Source: Reticulitermes lucifugus | Lineage: Eukaryota; Arthropoda; Insecta; Blattodea; Rhinotermitidae | Direction of reading: 5' to 3' | DNA: 64,000 nt | Assembly: GCA_026260175.1 (NCBI GenBank) | Contig: JAKCWW010000529.1 | Coordinates: forward strand, 42,696 to 106,695 | Shown: in pieces, positions 1 to 10,608 of the stretch | Layout of the letters: each line of letters starts with the position of its first letter | How positions within the stretch are numbered: the stretch's first letter is position 1 | The notes under the pieces: model-generated | The model's database searches: none | Told to the model about the DNA's origin: nothing | Seen by the model: the letters and a program-made list of their open reading frames with translations, nothing else | Translations under genes and position numbers: made by a program

Positions 1-461
1 GTTCTCTGTTGAAAGTAAAAGTGCTACATGACACATTCGTAATATTTCAGCTATAAGGCAGGTAAATCACTTTCAAGCCGGAAAGGGTAGGCTGGATAAT
101 TGATCTTTCATTCTTAGGCATCTACACATAAATTTAGCAGCATGCACTTAAATTAGAAAATTTTTTTTTCGGTGAGAATCAAAAATAAGCCTCCAGTAAG
201 ATTTAATAGAAAGTGTACTACAGGAAAGATTAAATTGTATATTACAAGTCTGCAATTTTGAAATTCAACTTTGAAGTATTTAAAGTTATATTGGTTTGCG
301 GTTTGAATTTTCTACGATTTTTAGTTTTTAATGCAACCAGACTCAAGCAAAGGATTGTAGTTTTGAGAAATATTTTGTGCTGATGATTTAAAATTCATCC
401 AGAACAGTTTACGAACAACCACGTGACTAAACTTAAACGAATTATTTTATGTACCAGGTGT
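1..461. other. no recognisable feature
   Basis: AT-rich sequence with stops in all frames. I see no gene, repeat unit or RNA structure that I can name. Confidence 0.5.
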
Positions 462-653
462 CTAAAATGACATGTTTTCTGTTGAATTATGCACAATGTG
501 AAGAATATTTGTTTTGATGTTGGACGCCGTGTAGTCCTGCAGAAGGGAATCAACGTACAGGAGAAACCTTCTACCTCTTACACTGCAAGTGGAAGCAGTA
601 GCTTCCTCCGAAACGTTGGTAACTTTCTGACAGGCTACACGGCCTGAAGTCAC
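462..653 (-). repeat. fragment of a dispersed repeat, unclassified
   Basis: The - strand is open and reads a serine- and threonine-rich phrase containing VTNVSEEATAST. It resembles translated fragments of a high-copy repeat that I recall from annotated cockroach, termite and ant proteins. There is no domain and the reading frame has no gene context. I read it as a repeat scrap rather than a gene; the family identity is from memory only. Confidence 0.3.
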
Positions 654-849
654 AGAAGGAAATAATATTTATTCTCACTGCACTCATATTGTCAATTCTG
701 AAACAATTTTATACAGTTTGTTTTTAGTGTCCCTGTAACAAGTACGTAAGTTTAAAGTGTTTATTTTAAGAGCATTTGCACTCCGAGTACTTCATGTTTT
801 AAAATTGGTAATTTTTCCACTTAAATCACACACTTACCGAACTAGTTAC

Positions 850-900
850 TGAATACTCAGCACGTTTCGTTTCACTCCTGAGCCATCCTCAGGGCACAAA
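850..900 (-). other. degenerate hammerhead-like motif
   Basis: On the - strand, CTGAGGA lies at 892-886 and GAAA at 868-865. Between them GGCTC begins what would be stem II, but its partner side has decayed. The sequence after GAAA (CGTGCT) resembles the short stem III of better copies in this window. A T sits between the CTGAGGA box and stem II, as in most other copies here. Probably an old relic, not an active ribozyme. Confidence 0.35.
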
Positions 901-1049
901 TTCACAAAAATCTTTTTAAATATCTGAAGATCAATCATCTTATACAGTTACTAGATTAAGAAATCGAACTTTGGCGAAAAATTAAAAATGTCGTAACACT
1001 ACGTAATATAGAATTGCTTATGCTATTTTAGGCGCGTTCTCGTAATTCG

Positions 1050-2080
1050 TGTTTATTAGCTTCTTCACATCCGTCAGTTCTGCAGTCCTCATGTATCAGC
1101 TCGTTTCCCACTGGAAGGGTTTGCGTGCGTCTGATTCGATATTGGAGACCTCTATGAAAATCTGCAATACTTCAACACAGCGTAAAGACATAAGAAATTT
1201 ACATATGAAATGGCAGCAACTTTGTGCTATTGCATTGATTTCGATGGTCTTCTGAAGCTACTCTCCTAAAAATTGCCCGGAAAATTGAGGCCTTTAAAGA
1301 CTAGCTCAACCAGAATATTGAGGACGGTTTTGTTTCACAATGGCTCTCAATTTCCAGAAGTTCAGTTGCTAATTCTCTTCGCTTGAAATAAGAATAAGAG
1401 AATGTTAAAACATTGGAGAAAATCAACTATGAATGTTACAGTTGGGATGCTTGTGGAGAATTCAAGGTGTCACGATTTCGTCTAGGCCTATAAGGTGGAT
1501 ACCGAATGAAGTCTTGTTTCTTCTGTCTCTGGAAGATTACAACATCTGACCAGCTTTGCACACAGTCATTCATGAAGCTATTTTTAGAGCTGACAAGATC
1601 TTGCTGCCACCACTTCACATTAAGTTGGGACTTCTGAAACAAGTTTTAAAAGCTTTGGATCACATGTAAGATACATTTTCACATACAACCTTCATGTTCC
1701 ATATATCTGCAGCAACGTGAAGGATAGAACCTACGCTGGACCAAAAATACGAAAAATTTTACTATTTCAGGTAGTGGAAAAAAATGACTCCTGCAGAAAA
1801 GAATGCTTGCAGGCTTTGCATTTCTTAGTGCATGGTTTAGCTGTAAAATAAGACGAAAATCTGAGAAGTATAGCCTACTGGGCTGCAGAATGTCTGTGAA
1901 AATGCAATTTTTACAATCATACCTGAACATCTTCAGACCAGTTTGGGTGATGTGAGTGTAGAAAAAGAGGAACGCTCTAATACAAAACACAAAGGCATGA
2001 GAAGAGGTAGCAGTGGCAATGGGATATGGCAATGACAAGGACATATTTCAACGTGATGAATCACGTTACAAACTGTAAGT
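1050..2080 (+). pseudogene. decayed transposon-associated gene, family with a PPLHIKLGL motif
   Basis: Translating the + strand in shifting frames recovers ordered pieces of a protein family that I know only as multi-copy uncharacterised proteins of insects and other invertebrates, probably transposon-borne. In order: CIDFDGLLKLL near 1225, VLFHNGSQFPEV near 1330, SWDACGEFKV near 1445, then a GGY...CFFCLW segment ending near 1535, DKILLPPLHIKLGLLKQ near 1585-1640, GPKIRKILL near 1740, and MSVKMQFLQSYLNIF near 1890-1935. At least three in-frame stops and several frameshifts separate them, so the copy is dead. The order of blocks matches the family, which is strong evidence of homology. The N-terminal limit is uncertain; the first 150 bases are weakly supported. 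The biochemical function of the family is unknown to me. The open frame on the opposite strand here is a shadow. Confidence 0.65.
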
Positions 2081-3674
2081 TATTCCGATACTGATTTTTC
2101 AATCACGTCTGCAAACTTAGTTCTTATAGTAACCATGGCCGAACATGCTTTTCCCTTCACCTTGATAAGATCGCCCAATGTTTTTGCCAATTACATGCCC
2201 TTATAAGCCTATTATAAATATATCGTATTGTTAAAAGTGTTTTATATAATCACTATAATCGTTATTTTTTACGATTAGTAGATGCAGTGTACAAAAAATT
2301 AATATACCTTTAACTAACTTAATTAATATGAATAATTGACAACAAAAAATCAAAGCAAACACATAAGTCATTAACTTTTGTTGCGTAGTGTAATTATAAA
2401 ACATTCCTAAACGTTTTAATGCAAGGCTCATTATATATGTAATATTACCTGTGTCACAGTATAATTACATTTAATGTTTAAAGAGCGGGTTTCATATAAC
2501 ACATAGACCACTTTATCATCAGTAATTAATAGTACAAATATGAATCCAATAATATAACCCTTTTTTCGAATCCACATTTTAATCCTAACTAACGCGACAC
2601 CATACGCAAAAGATAAACATACCAATGATTCATCTGTTGTTGTTGCTTAACCACTTATTTCCTTGTATGTTTTATACTATATATATGTACATATATATGC
2701 AAATATATAGGGTACATATCACAAGTTTAACATTAAGAAATTCTATATTCTGAACACAGTTCGCATCTTCGTGTTTTTCTGCCTGACAGACAGAGCATTG
2801 TTTATTTCTCTACACAGCATTCACTGATTGGGTTTTCAACCTAGATGATTTTGGTTCACTGTCCAGTAAGAATTGAATTTTAGCACCATGCAGGTTAATT
2901 TTCTTCTTTAATGCATAATTTACTTACACTCTACGTATTTTACAGGGAGTGTATATAAACTGTCTGCGACAGAATGCGAAGACTAACAGACGTGTTCGTG
3001 CAACAGGAAAGTTAATTTTTTAGTGTCGTAGTTGACGCTAAATGTATTTTTATTCTGCAGAGCCCTGAGTGTTGTGTTGGTTTGAGACATCCACAGATAT
3101 GTGTTTTACATTTATTGAAACCTATGTATAGCAAGAATACATTACCTAATACTCATGTACGGTAAATGTTCCCCAAATTTTTAAAACCGATCCCTTGAAA
3201 TTGTACCACTAAGAACAAATGAAATTTAAATCGAAATATATTGGGTACCCACAGAAATATTACCAGTTTTACAGTAACTCTGTGCTTGAGAAGGGAACGT
3301 TGCGCGTTACCTTTACAAGCGCTCGGCTGAATAAATTCTCATAGAACAGAGTGTGACAAGAATAAGACATTTTAAGAAATAGAAGAATATTTTATGGATG
3401 CCGATTTCTTCCATTCTTACGACACATTAGTTAAAGTATTAAGAGTGTGACCCTCAGACATAAACGTCTCACGATATGCATATATATCGCGCCAGGCCAG
3501 GACGTTTATAGGATTATTACTTCACTGTCAATGGGTGAAAGGTCCGAAGCATGAAGTTGTCTACACGGATCTATTATTTCAAACCATTTCCATGATCCCA
3601 TGCTCAATCAGTAACCACGTAAGCCATTATGCTTTTATGCCGTAAGGATATTGGTAAATAAAACACAGGTCGCC
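2081..3674. other. no recognisable feature
   Basis: AT-rich DNA with short AT-alternating runs near 2680-2710. I see no coding signal or named repeat. Confidence 0.5.
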
Positions 3675-3930
3675 AATTCCGATAGTCATGCTGTCTAAGG
3701 CGTATGTCTACAGCCACTCGATTGGTGGGATCGTGGGTTCGAACCCCTCTGAAAGCATGGAAATTCGTTTCTTGTCTTTGTTGTGTTGTGTACGTAGCGA
3801 CCTCTGCGATGAACCGATCACTCTTTCACAGAAGTCCTACCGGGTGTGTGTGTGTCTAATTTTGTGTTATCTTGAAACCTCTACAATGCGGCAGCCTATA
3901 CGTGACTTAGGCTGTTGAGCCACAGAAAAC
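3675..3930 (+). mobile_element. tRNA-derived SINE (family A), + copy
   Basis: The head keeps a tRNA-like start (TGCTGTCTAAGGCG) and a polymerase III B box (GGGTTCGAACCCC). The body has the family landmarks in order: a TTGTCTTTGTTGTG segment, GACCTCTGCGATG, GTCCTACCGGGTGTG with a short GT run, and a tail close to CTGTTGAGCCA. It aligns by eye with the copies at 28063 and 54133. It is diverged and carries no function of its own. Confidence 0.8.
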
Positions 3931-4091
3931 CCCTATTCATACTCTAACCCTAATAATGAACAGTGACTATAAAAACACCGCCAATGTATGGAATTATGAG
4001 CTAGCACAGTCATTCCCAAACACATACATTTTTTTCATTCTGCCCTCTCTCTCTTAGTCATTTATCTTATTTCATTCTAATAATAATAATA

Positions 4092-4490
4092 ACCATGGCT
4101 CGACAGCCCTATATGGGCTTGGGCCTCCTCTTTCCGAGGNNNNNNNNNNNNNNNNNNNNNNNNNNNNNNNNNNNNNNNNNNNNNNNNNNNNNNNNNNNNN
4201 NNNNNNNNNNNNNNNNNNNNNNNNNNNNNNNNNNNNNNNNNNNNNNNNNNNNNNNNNNNNNNNNNNNNNNNNNNNNNNNNNNNNNNNNNNNNNNNNNNNN
4301 NNNNNNNNNNNNNNNNNNNNNNNNNNNNNNNNNNNNNNNNNNNNNNNNNNNNNNNNNNNNNNNNNNNNNNNNNNNNNNNNNNNNNNNNNNNNNNNNNNNN
4401 NNNNNNNNNNNNNNNNNNNNNNNNNNNNNNNNNAACCCGCGAACCTTGGGTCCAGTGGCGAGCACGCTAACCACTAGTCCACCGAGGTCG
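4092..4490 (-). mobile_element. tRNA-derived SINE, - copy interrupted by an assembly gap
   Basis: The + strand begins with the reverse-complemented SINE tail (ATGGCTCGACAGCCC, then CCTCCTC...CGAGG) and ends, after the gap, with the reverse complement of a tRNA-like head. Read on the -, this head is GGACTAGTGGTTAGCGTGC (A-box-like) followed by GGTTCGCGGGTT. The head differs from the family A heads elsewhere in the window, so this may be a related subfamily with another tRNA source. The gap sits where other copies have a CA run. Confidence 0.7.
4140..4433. other. assembly gap, 294 N
   Basis: A run of N inside a SINE copy. Open reading frames drawn across it are artefacts. Confidence 0.99.
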
Positions 4491-6459
4491 ACCTTATTTC
4501 ATTCTGTTGTCCCCTATTTCTTCATCCAATGCTTCCACACCAACACTCCTATAAAAATTCCTTTCTTGCTACTTCCCTTCCATCTTACCCTAATTTATAT
4601 CTACGCGGCAAGTTCTATATGAACCGTACGGATCACGAAATTTATCGTTGTATTATGTTATGTAACATTCCCCGTTTCAGACTTAGCTTACTTCATTACT
4701 CCTACAAACATATGTATCAGGAACGACAAAATGTAACTTTGAGCAAAGAGAAGCTTTATTCTGTGAAAACACCTTACAGCTCTCAGGTACAGTGGGCAAA
4801 ACGTAAGTCAAAATTAGCAAATCTGAATTCAGCCAGGGGTGTGTATGTGTTATATCCCGGAATATCTCTAACCAAGTGATATATGTAAATGAGATGTGGA
4901 TTTAAATTCCAGTCCTCTAAAATACAACGCCATTTCAATTTCTATACAGGAGCGACTTGCTGTCTACGTCTTCATGTACGTTAAAATATCTATAAGAGAG
5001 AGCCAGCAAGACCATCCTAAACGATGGCCCCTATTCACCAATTCAAAAGCCTTAATACTTAATAAGTCTGGAAATTTTATCGTCACCGCTGGGATAACCC
5101 CAAATCTTGTGAAATAAGTATTGTTTTCTGGAATATAAGAATCAAATCTTTTTACGCCATTATTTCTTTCAGCTTCTTCTTTTAAGATATATGCTTTAAC
5201 CTTATTCGCTGTCATGAATACCAGTTTCTAATATTCTTGAAGTATGATTTGCGATTTTCAAAAGCGAGGTCGCGTTTAAAGTCTGATTATATTAACACGT
5301 TTGTCTGTTCTGTTGGCTCATACCATCTCCAATATCTGATTGCGAGAGACAAAGGGTCACACGGTTCGTCGTCTTTCTAGTGGGAATTTCTATTTTTCAG
5401 GGAGACGATGCGGAAATTTTCTGAATAATTTTACAAAGTAAGCAGAAGAGGCTTTCCACAGAATAGCTACTGACAAAAAATATATATTGAAAGCTGGTTT
5501 CTTAAGTTTGAAAGCTTTAAAATTCGTTGACATTTCTCGTTAGCCATTGAATACTTATTGTTAGGCTCTCACTTGTATCCATCACGATTTCCAAGTTTTA
5601 ATGAACAGAAATATTCACTAATCAAGTAGCCGATCCTCGGTAAAAGATTCTGCGGTTCTTACGGTTTGCATGTAATTATTTAATAGAATATATTACAGAT
5701 ATCGAAATTGAAATCAAAAACTATATACCCTTGCTTGTTAAAGTATTACGAATAAGTCGGAAGGCGAAACAACCTTTGGGTCTGGAAAACTGATGCTGTT
5801 TGTTGACATTAATTTAAGGTTACATATTTTCGAATTTCATAGAAACGAATTATGAATATTTAATTGGAAAGCACTTTGAAGGAAAATGTGTTTTAAATAA
5901 CTGACCAGTCATTCACGCGAAAAGACTGAAAAGCTCATAAAGCATCTTAGAATATTGGGCGGTCAGACAGGATTGGAAACACATGAATCGAGTATTTCTT
6001 TGTACACATATGATTGTTAGGAATGTACTGTAATGCGACGATTGTGATCATCATGACCACAACGTGCTTACGTAACATTACAATTAAACAAGTGTAAAGC
6101 CGCTGAAGTTTTTAAGCTTGTTGTTTAACGACGCTAACAATTACAGAGTTTATATAGAGTCGGTGATGAATGAATGAGCGTGGAGAACTGGAACAATGAC
6201 ACCGACAAGAAAACCCCCAAAACTCGGAGACAGAACTGTCCCAGTGCTACTTGATCAAAGTAAAATCCCACATTGACTGGCCTGGTATTGAATCTGTCAT
6301 GCAGTATACACACCCGCCTTCGTTACAAAAAGAGAGGTATCTCCGTGTAATGTAACATCGCGGTGCATTCACACTTTCTCGGCTATTCTAATAGCCTGAT
6401 ATCATTTCACTCGAAGAACGCACTTTTATAGCGATTTAATGTCGCAGGAAATAAAAAAA
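4491..6459. other. no recognisable feature
   Basis: Several short open frames on both strands (for instance near 4530-5220) show no domain, no splice context and no codon bias that I can see. I treat them as chance. Confidence 0.45.
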
Positions 6460-6870
6460 TACTTCGGTCTTCATGTAAAGTGCCCGATACTTTTTCCCGA
6501 TTGAAAGAAAATTTGAAATTTTTCGACACATATATCCGTCTAATGGACCCGCGCTCATACACGAGGAGAGACGGACAAAGAGACGGACAGACTGTGACAG
6601 GCAAGGACAGACGGACGGACGGACGAACAGCCTCAAACCATTTCGGTCTAAGTGAGCGTGTTATGGCGATTTATTATCCTTGGTAACAACAAAATGTACT
6701 TAGGACTTCATGAAAGTGTCCAGTATTTTTGTCCGATATTAACCAAATTTTCATTTTCCAGACATATTTACATAACAGCCTCCAATATTAAGTTTCACGG
6801 TAATCCGTCCAGTGGGAGCCGCGTTTATATATGCGTAGAGCCGAACGGACTGTTACGACGAAGGAAATAG
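6460..6870 (+). repeat. dispersed repeat with GGAC-rich core, two partial units in tandem
   Basis: The segment GTCTTCATGTAAAGTGCCCG at 6471 and a diverged second copy near 6707 (CTTCATGAAAGTGTCCAG) begin two head-to-tail units. The first contains GACGGAC tandem runs at about 6565-6630. The same family occurs inverted at 32800-33015, where GTCTTCATGTAAAGTACCCG reads on the - strand, and in part at 25650-25815. No coding capacity; class unknown, possibly a non-autonomous DNA transposon. Confidence 0.6.
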
Positions 6871-9520
6871 GCCCTTTCCGTGACTATCTGAACGCGCTTA
6901 GAAACCATCCCTTGAAACAGCCTGGAGAAATAATAGATGTTTTTCTACGAAAGAAAAAACGTAAAAATAAATTCTGTGGGTAGAGAGTAGATTTTTTATT
7001 GTTACATCAGTGGTCAATAATGTAACTACTGGACTTTTAAGTTTTAAATAATTATTTAACTAACCATTTGTTTACCACAAATAAAAACGTTATTCCTAAG
7101 GTTAAGTGTGATTACGTACTTAATGTTTTCTAGTCTCTTCATAAGGAAAATTGACGTGTGATTGACCTACTACATAATTATAAAAGATTATAGTTGTATA
7201 TTCTAAGGATCATGAACATTAATTTACGTATATGTGTGCAAACTGACACTTGTGCTTTATATCTTTCCAAGCCTCGTTTCAACACACCGAGATTATGAAA
7301 ATACATGCTATATAACAAATCTCAAGCCCTTTTCATGTAATATTATTGGTTCCTGAAAATCGAATATTAAACGTACGAGAAATATAATAAAGAAGATCTT
7401 ACTTTTTTATTTCTGTAATTTTGTAAATCTAAAAGACTCGGATTAATTCAAATTTGATATCAGGCTGATGTATCTGGAATAAATGACTTTATGAGCGAAA
7501 AAACCAAGCTTGACACTCTCACTCATCTCTTGGTTTTATACTTTATGTCTTATAGCGTAAATCCAGCAGGAAATTTGCAAGCCCAAACTTTAACTAAAAT
7601 GTAATGGATGTGTGTTTAATTACTCCAGCACTAAATTTGAACTCTGTCGCGTTACAACATTAAGTATCAGCAGGCCTCTGTGGGCGGTGACATACTAAAA
7701 GCCTGTTTAAACACACGACTCCTGACTGGTAACGTCACACCATACTTCTTTGACTGAACAACCATTTCTTCTTTGTGTGGTAAGTGCCTTTCTCTCTGCT
7801 GATAAAATGCGTATGGTGATGCAACCTATTCCGTGAGCTCCAAGCTCTCTTGAAATTTTGTGTCACTTAAGGATGTCTACACAAATTATGCAGTAACTGA
7901 AGCGTAACTTCGAAACTGCTCTCTTTCCCGGAGTGTCAAGCTACCGACTGACAAGAATATGGAAGAGGCAATGGACCAAGAGAATAAATGGCAGCGATTC
8001 TCTCCTGCATCCTAACACATGGCGGACCGTGCGTGAAGTTTAAACAAGGCAACCCAAATGAAACAGACAACTGTAGGGTTTGGTCCTTAACTGTCTCTCA
8101 GAGAAACGAGCTTGGGGAAGATCAACGGACTTGTTCAGCTGCATTTCACTGCCGTCTCCACAAAATAACCACATTACATATTATCCTGAGGTGATTAAAT
8201 ACTGTACACATCCTCACATAATTAAAAATAATTGTCTTTCTAAACTTACGAGACAAGAGCGCGTTGTCCTGCAATCGAAGGCATCCTTTCCTGGGCCTTA
8301 AACTGTCAGTCTCATATCAGATATCATCCTTTGTTACTAATCTCGTAATCACGTAACTTGAAAGTTCTCCTTCCTCTTGCTGCTGAAATTGCTTTATATA
8401 ACGAATTCACATTTTCCGCTAACACAGCAGGTAATGATGGATTGTTTGGCGTCGCATTGTCTTACGGTCGCGACGCGTCCCCGGGCGAAAGATCACCATA
8501 ACTAAGATGTCCAACGAGCAGTGCCTAATCTATGTGGATATCACACACACTGCTACGATCATGTTGTCGGATTTATCAACCACTGGCATATTTACGGAAA
8601 ATAATCTTCTGACATTGTAGACAAACCTCGTATGTGTTACGGGGAAAAATATTCGTTACCAGCTCTCAGAAACCAGTCAAACACAATTCGAACTTTAATA
8701 AAGTAATAATAATAGTAATAAAAATAATGAAAATAATAATACAATTTAACAGTTGAGTTTCAAACACATTTCTTTGATATAATACTTGCCAGCTTTGACA
8801 TACATCACAGAATGACAAGGCGCTATTTCCTGCCACATCCTATAAATTGGCGCCCCTGTAATAGAGGACAGGTGATTCTATTATGAGGTAGGACAAATAT
8901 TTGATTTATATTAGTTGTGGCTTTTGTGATATATATTTAATTAGGATCATTCATTAACGGTTCGTACACGTTTCTAACATAGTGTGTGTTTCAGAACTTT
9001 TGTAAGGATTCGATTAGGAATTTCCGACATAAAATAGAGTGGCCGTCAAAACATCGTAACTGCGCGGACTTAGAAATATCTTTATCTGCACTGAGTTGTA
9101 AGGTTAAAATGGCATATACGTACCAACGGAGATGTCTAATATTAAAATTAAGATAATCAAGTGTGATTACAAGCGATTTCGTTGTAATAGATGACAGTTT
9201 TGATATGTGCAAGCGAAATAAAGCAAAAGTCAAAATTTCCATCATGCAATGTATAATTTGATAAGTTTTATCACGTCATATTTCTTTATGACCGCTCTCA
9301 CACAGGGCGCTACTTGTGGTACAATTTTAATGCGATGGCACTGCGATGACGATAGGACACTTAAGACAGGAGATGGGCCTAGCACACTAGAGACGATCCA
9401 GCACTGCTTCAGTGTGAACACATCATAAACTGTAAGAGAGACAATACTTGAGTGTCCATAAAATTAAGCTTACGTTATATTTATACCCATTAGAGTATAT
9501 TTATAAATAAATTATCTTAC
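6871..9520. other. probable intron or flank of the MADF gene
   Basis: If the exon at 9521-9661 is real, its gene runs toward lower coordinates, so this stretch would be intron. I found no second MADF-half exon by eye. It contains a short AT-rich simple repeat (AATAATAAT-like) at 8698-8745 and otherwise nothing I recognise. Confidence 0.4.
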
Positions 9521-9661
9521 CTGATCCATTTCATACTTTTCCGATATTTCCAACACTAGATAACTTTTATCCATTCTTGCACAACCAGGTTCTTTCCAGT
9601 CATAAAAAATGGAGTGTCCCGCAACAAGTTCAAAGAGGTTAATATTATCTTCCTTACTCAT
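9521..9661 (-). CDS. first coding exon of a MADF-domain protein (partial)
   Basis: The 47-codon frame starts at the ATG at 9661-9659 and runs MSKEDNINLFELVAGHSIF and on to EMDQ. It has the layout of the first half of a MADF domain (a Myb/SANT-related DNA-binding domain common in insect transcription factors): an acidic start, a helix with LFELV, a short W-containing turn (residues 18-24, FYDWKEP), a basic D-K pair, then a second helix (LVLEISEKY). The last codon CAG is followed at once by GTAAGA, a textbook donor, and the exon is an exact multiple of three. MADF genes are often split inside the domain. Sixty further codons upstream are open to 9841 but look non-coding; TTTTAG ending at 9673 could be an acceptor in the 5' leader. 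Family proteins usually continue with the third helix and often a C-terminal BESS motif, not found here. No frameshift is seen. Confidence 0.6.
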
Positions 9662-9900
9662 GCTTACATAACCTAAAACAGCACTGTAATGGCCGTGATA
9701 ATTTCGCCATCTGTGGCACAGATCATACATCTGTGGCGATCTGTTCACGACTGAGCGACAGACGACACAGAATGCCGAGTCTTCACGGATCATATTGGCG
9801 CATTGTGAAAATATCGTTTTCGTGACTTCTTCAGTAAGCAAGTCCTATTTGAAATGAGCGATAGAGTTGTAGGCTAATTGTATTGCCATTATATCTTAGG
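9662..9900 (-). promoter_or_regulatory. possible 5' leader and promoter region of the MADF gene
   Basis: More CG-containing than its surroundings, with a small inverted pair (GCCATCTGTGGC and ATCTGTGGCG near 9708-9741). It lies directly upstream of the MADF start. No TATA box or defined initiator can be assigned, so this is placement by context only. Confidence 0.25.
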
Positions 9901-9982
9901 CAGTGTCTAGTATGAGAGCCTCCTATAAATTTTAACGACAATAAATATAAAAGACTTAAGAACTGCTTCCTGTTCCAAAGTT

Positions 9983-10026
9983 ACGTCATTATATAAACTA
10001 ATTATAATTAGTTTATTTAATGACGT
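9983..10026. repeat. 44-bp near-perfect palindrome
   Basis: Two 22-base halves starting at ACGTCATTATATAAACTAAT are reverse complements with one mismatch and no spacer. It could extrude as a cruciform. No link to a known element. Confidence 0.85.
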
Positions 10027-10359
10027 ATTAAAGATAATTATCTTAGTGTTAAGTAATACTGAATAAGAAACACCAGAAATCCAATGAAGCACCTCCATTT
10101 GGCAGATAAACATGGAATCAATTTGTTCATGGCCGAAGAGTACGTGTTATGATGTGCATCAGAACGTCATAAAATATAATATTCTGCTCGACTTTTGCAG
10201 CCAACTGGAAGGAAATCTGATTATTGCGTGTAGTGCTCGGTAGAGTTTACTGAATTCTTATATTACCGGTTTGTGCAGCGAATCCTGTAAAAAGAATAAG
10301 ATGTGGGGTACATTGATATTGACGTAATTGCTCTTCTCAATAAAGTAGTTCCTTTCTCT

Positions 10360-10608
10360 GTGGCGTAAAATTCCAAATCCAGCCTAGGCCGCCTCATTTT
10401 GAGGTATCAAAATCATACACAATTAGACATACACAGCCGGTAAGACTCTCCTGAACGACTTTTAACCTAGTTGCAGAAGCGGCTACCTACACAACAAACA
10501 ACAAACAGAAGAGACGAACATCCATGCCTTCAGGAGATTCGAACTCGTGATCCCAGCAATTAAGGGGCTTCAGACCTACACCTTAGACCGAATGACTACC
10601 GGATTGTC
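10360..10608 (-). mobile_element. tRNA-derived SINE (family A), diverged - copy
   Basis: On the + strand the reversed landmarks appear in order: CCTAGGCCGCCTCATTTTGAGG, a short ACACA remnant, AGACTCTCCTG, CATCCATGCC, then a reversed B box (GGAGATTCGAACTCG) and TTAGACCGAATGACTACCGG. Strongly diverged, so an old insertion. Confidence 0.75.

Noticed and set aside
1679-2044. 121-codon - strand frame
   Set aside because: Shadow of the + strand gene relic, whose blocks align with a known family.
4095-4622. 175-codon frame and the opposing 121-codon frame
   Set aside because: They consist mostly of assembly-gap Ns.
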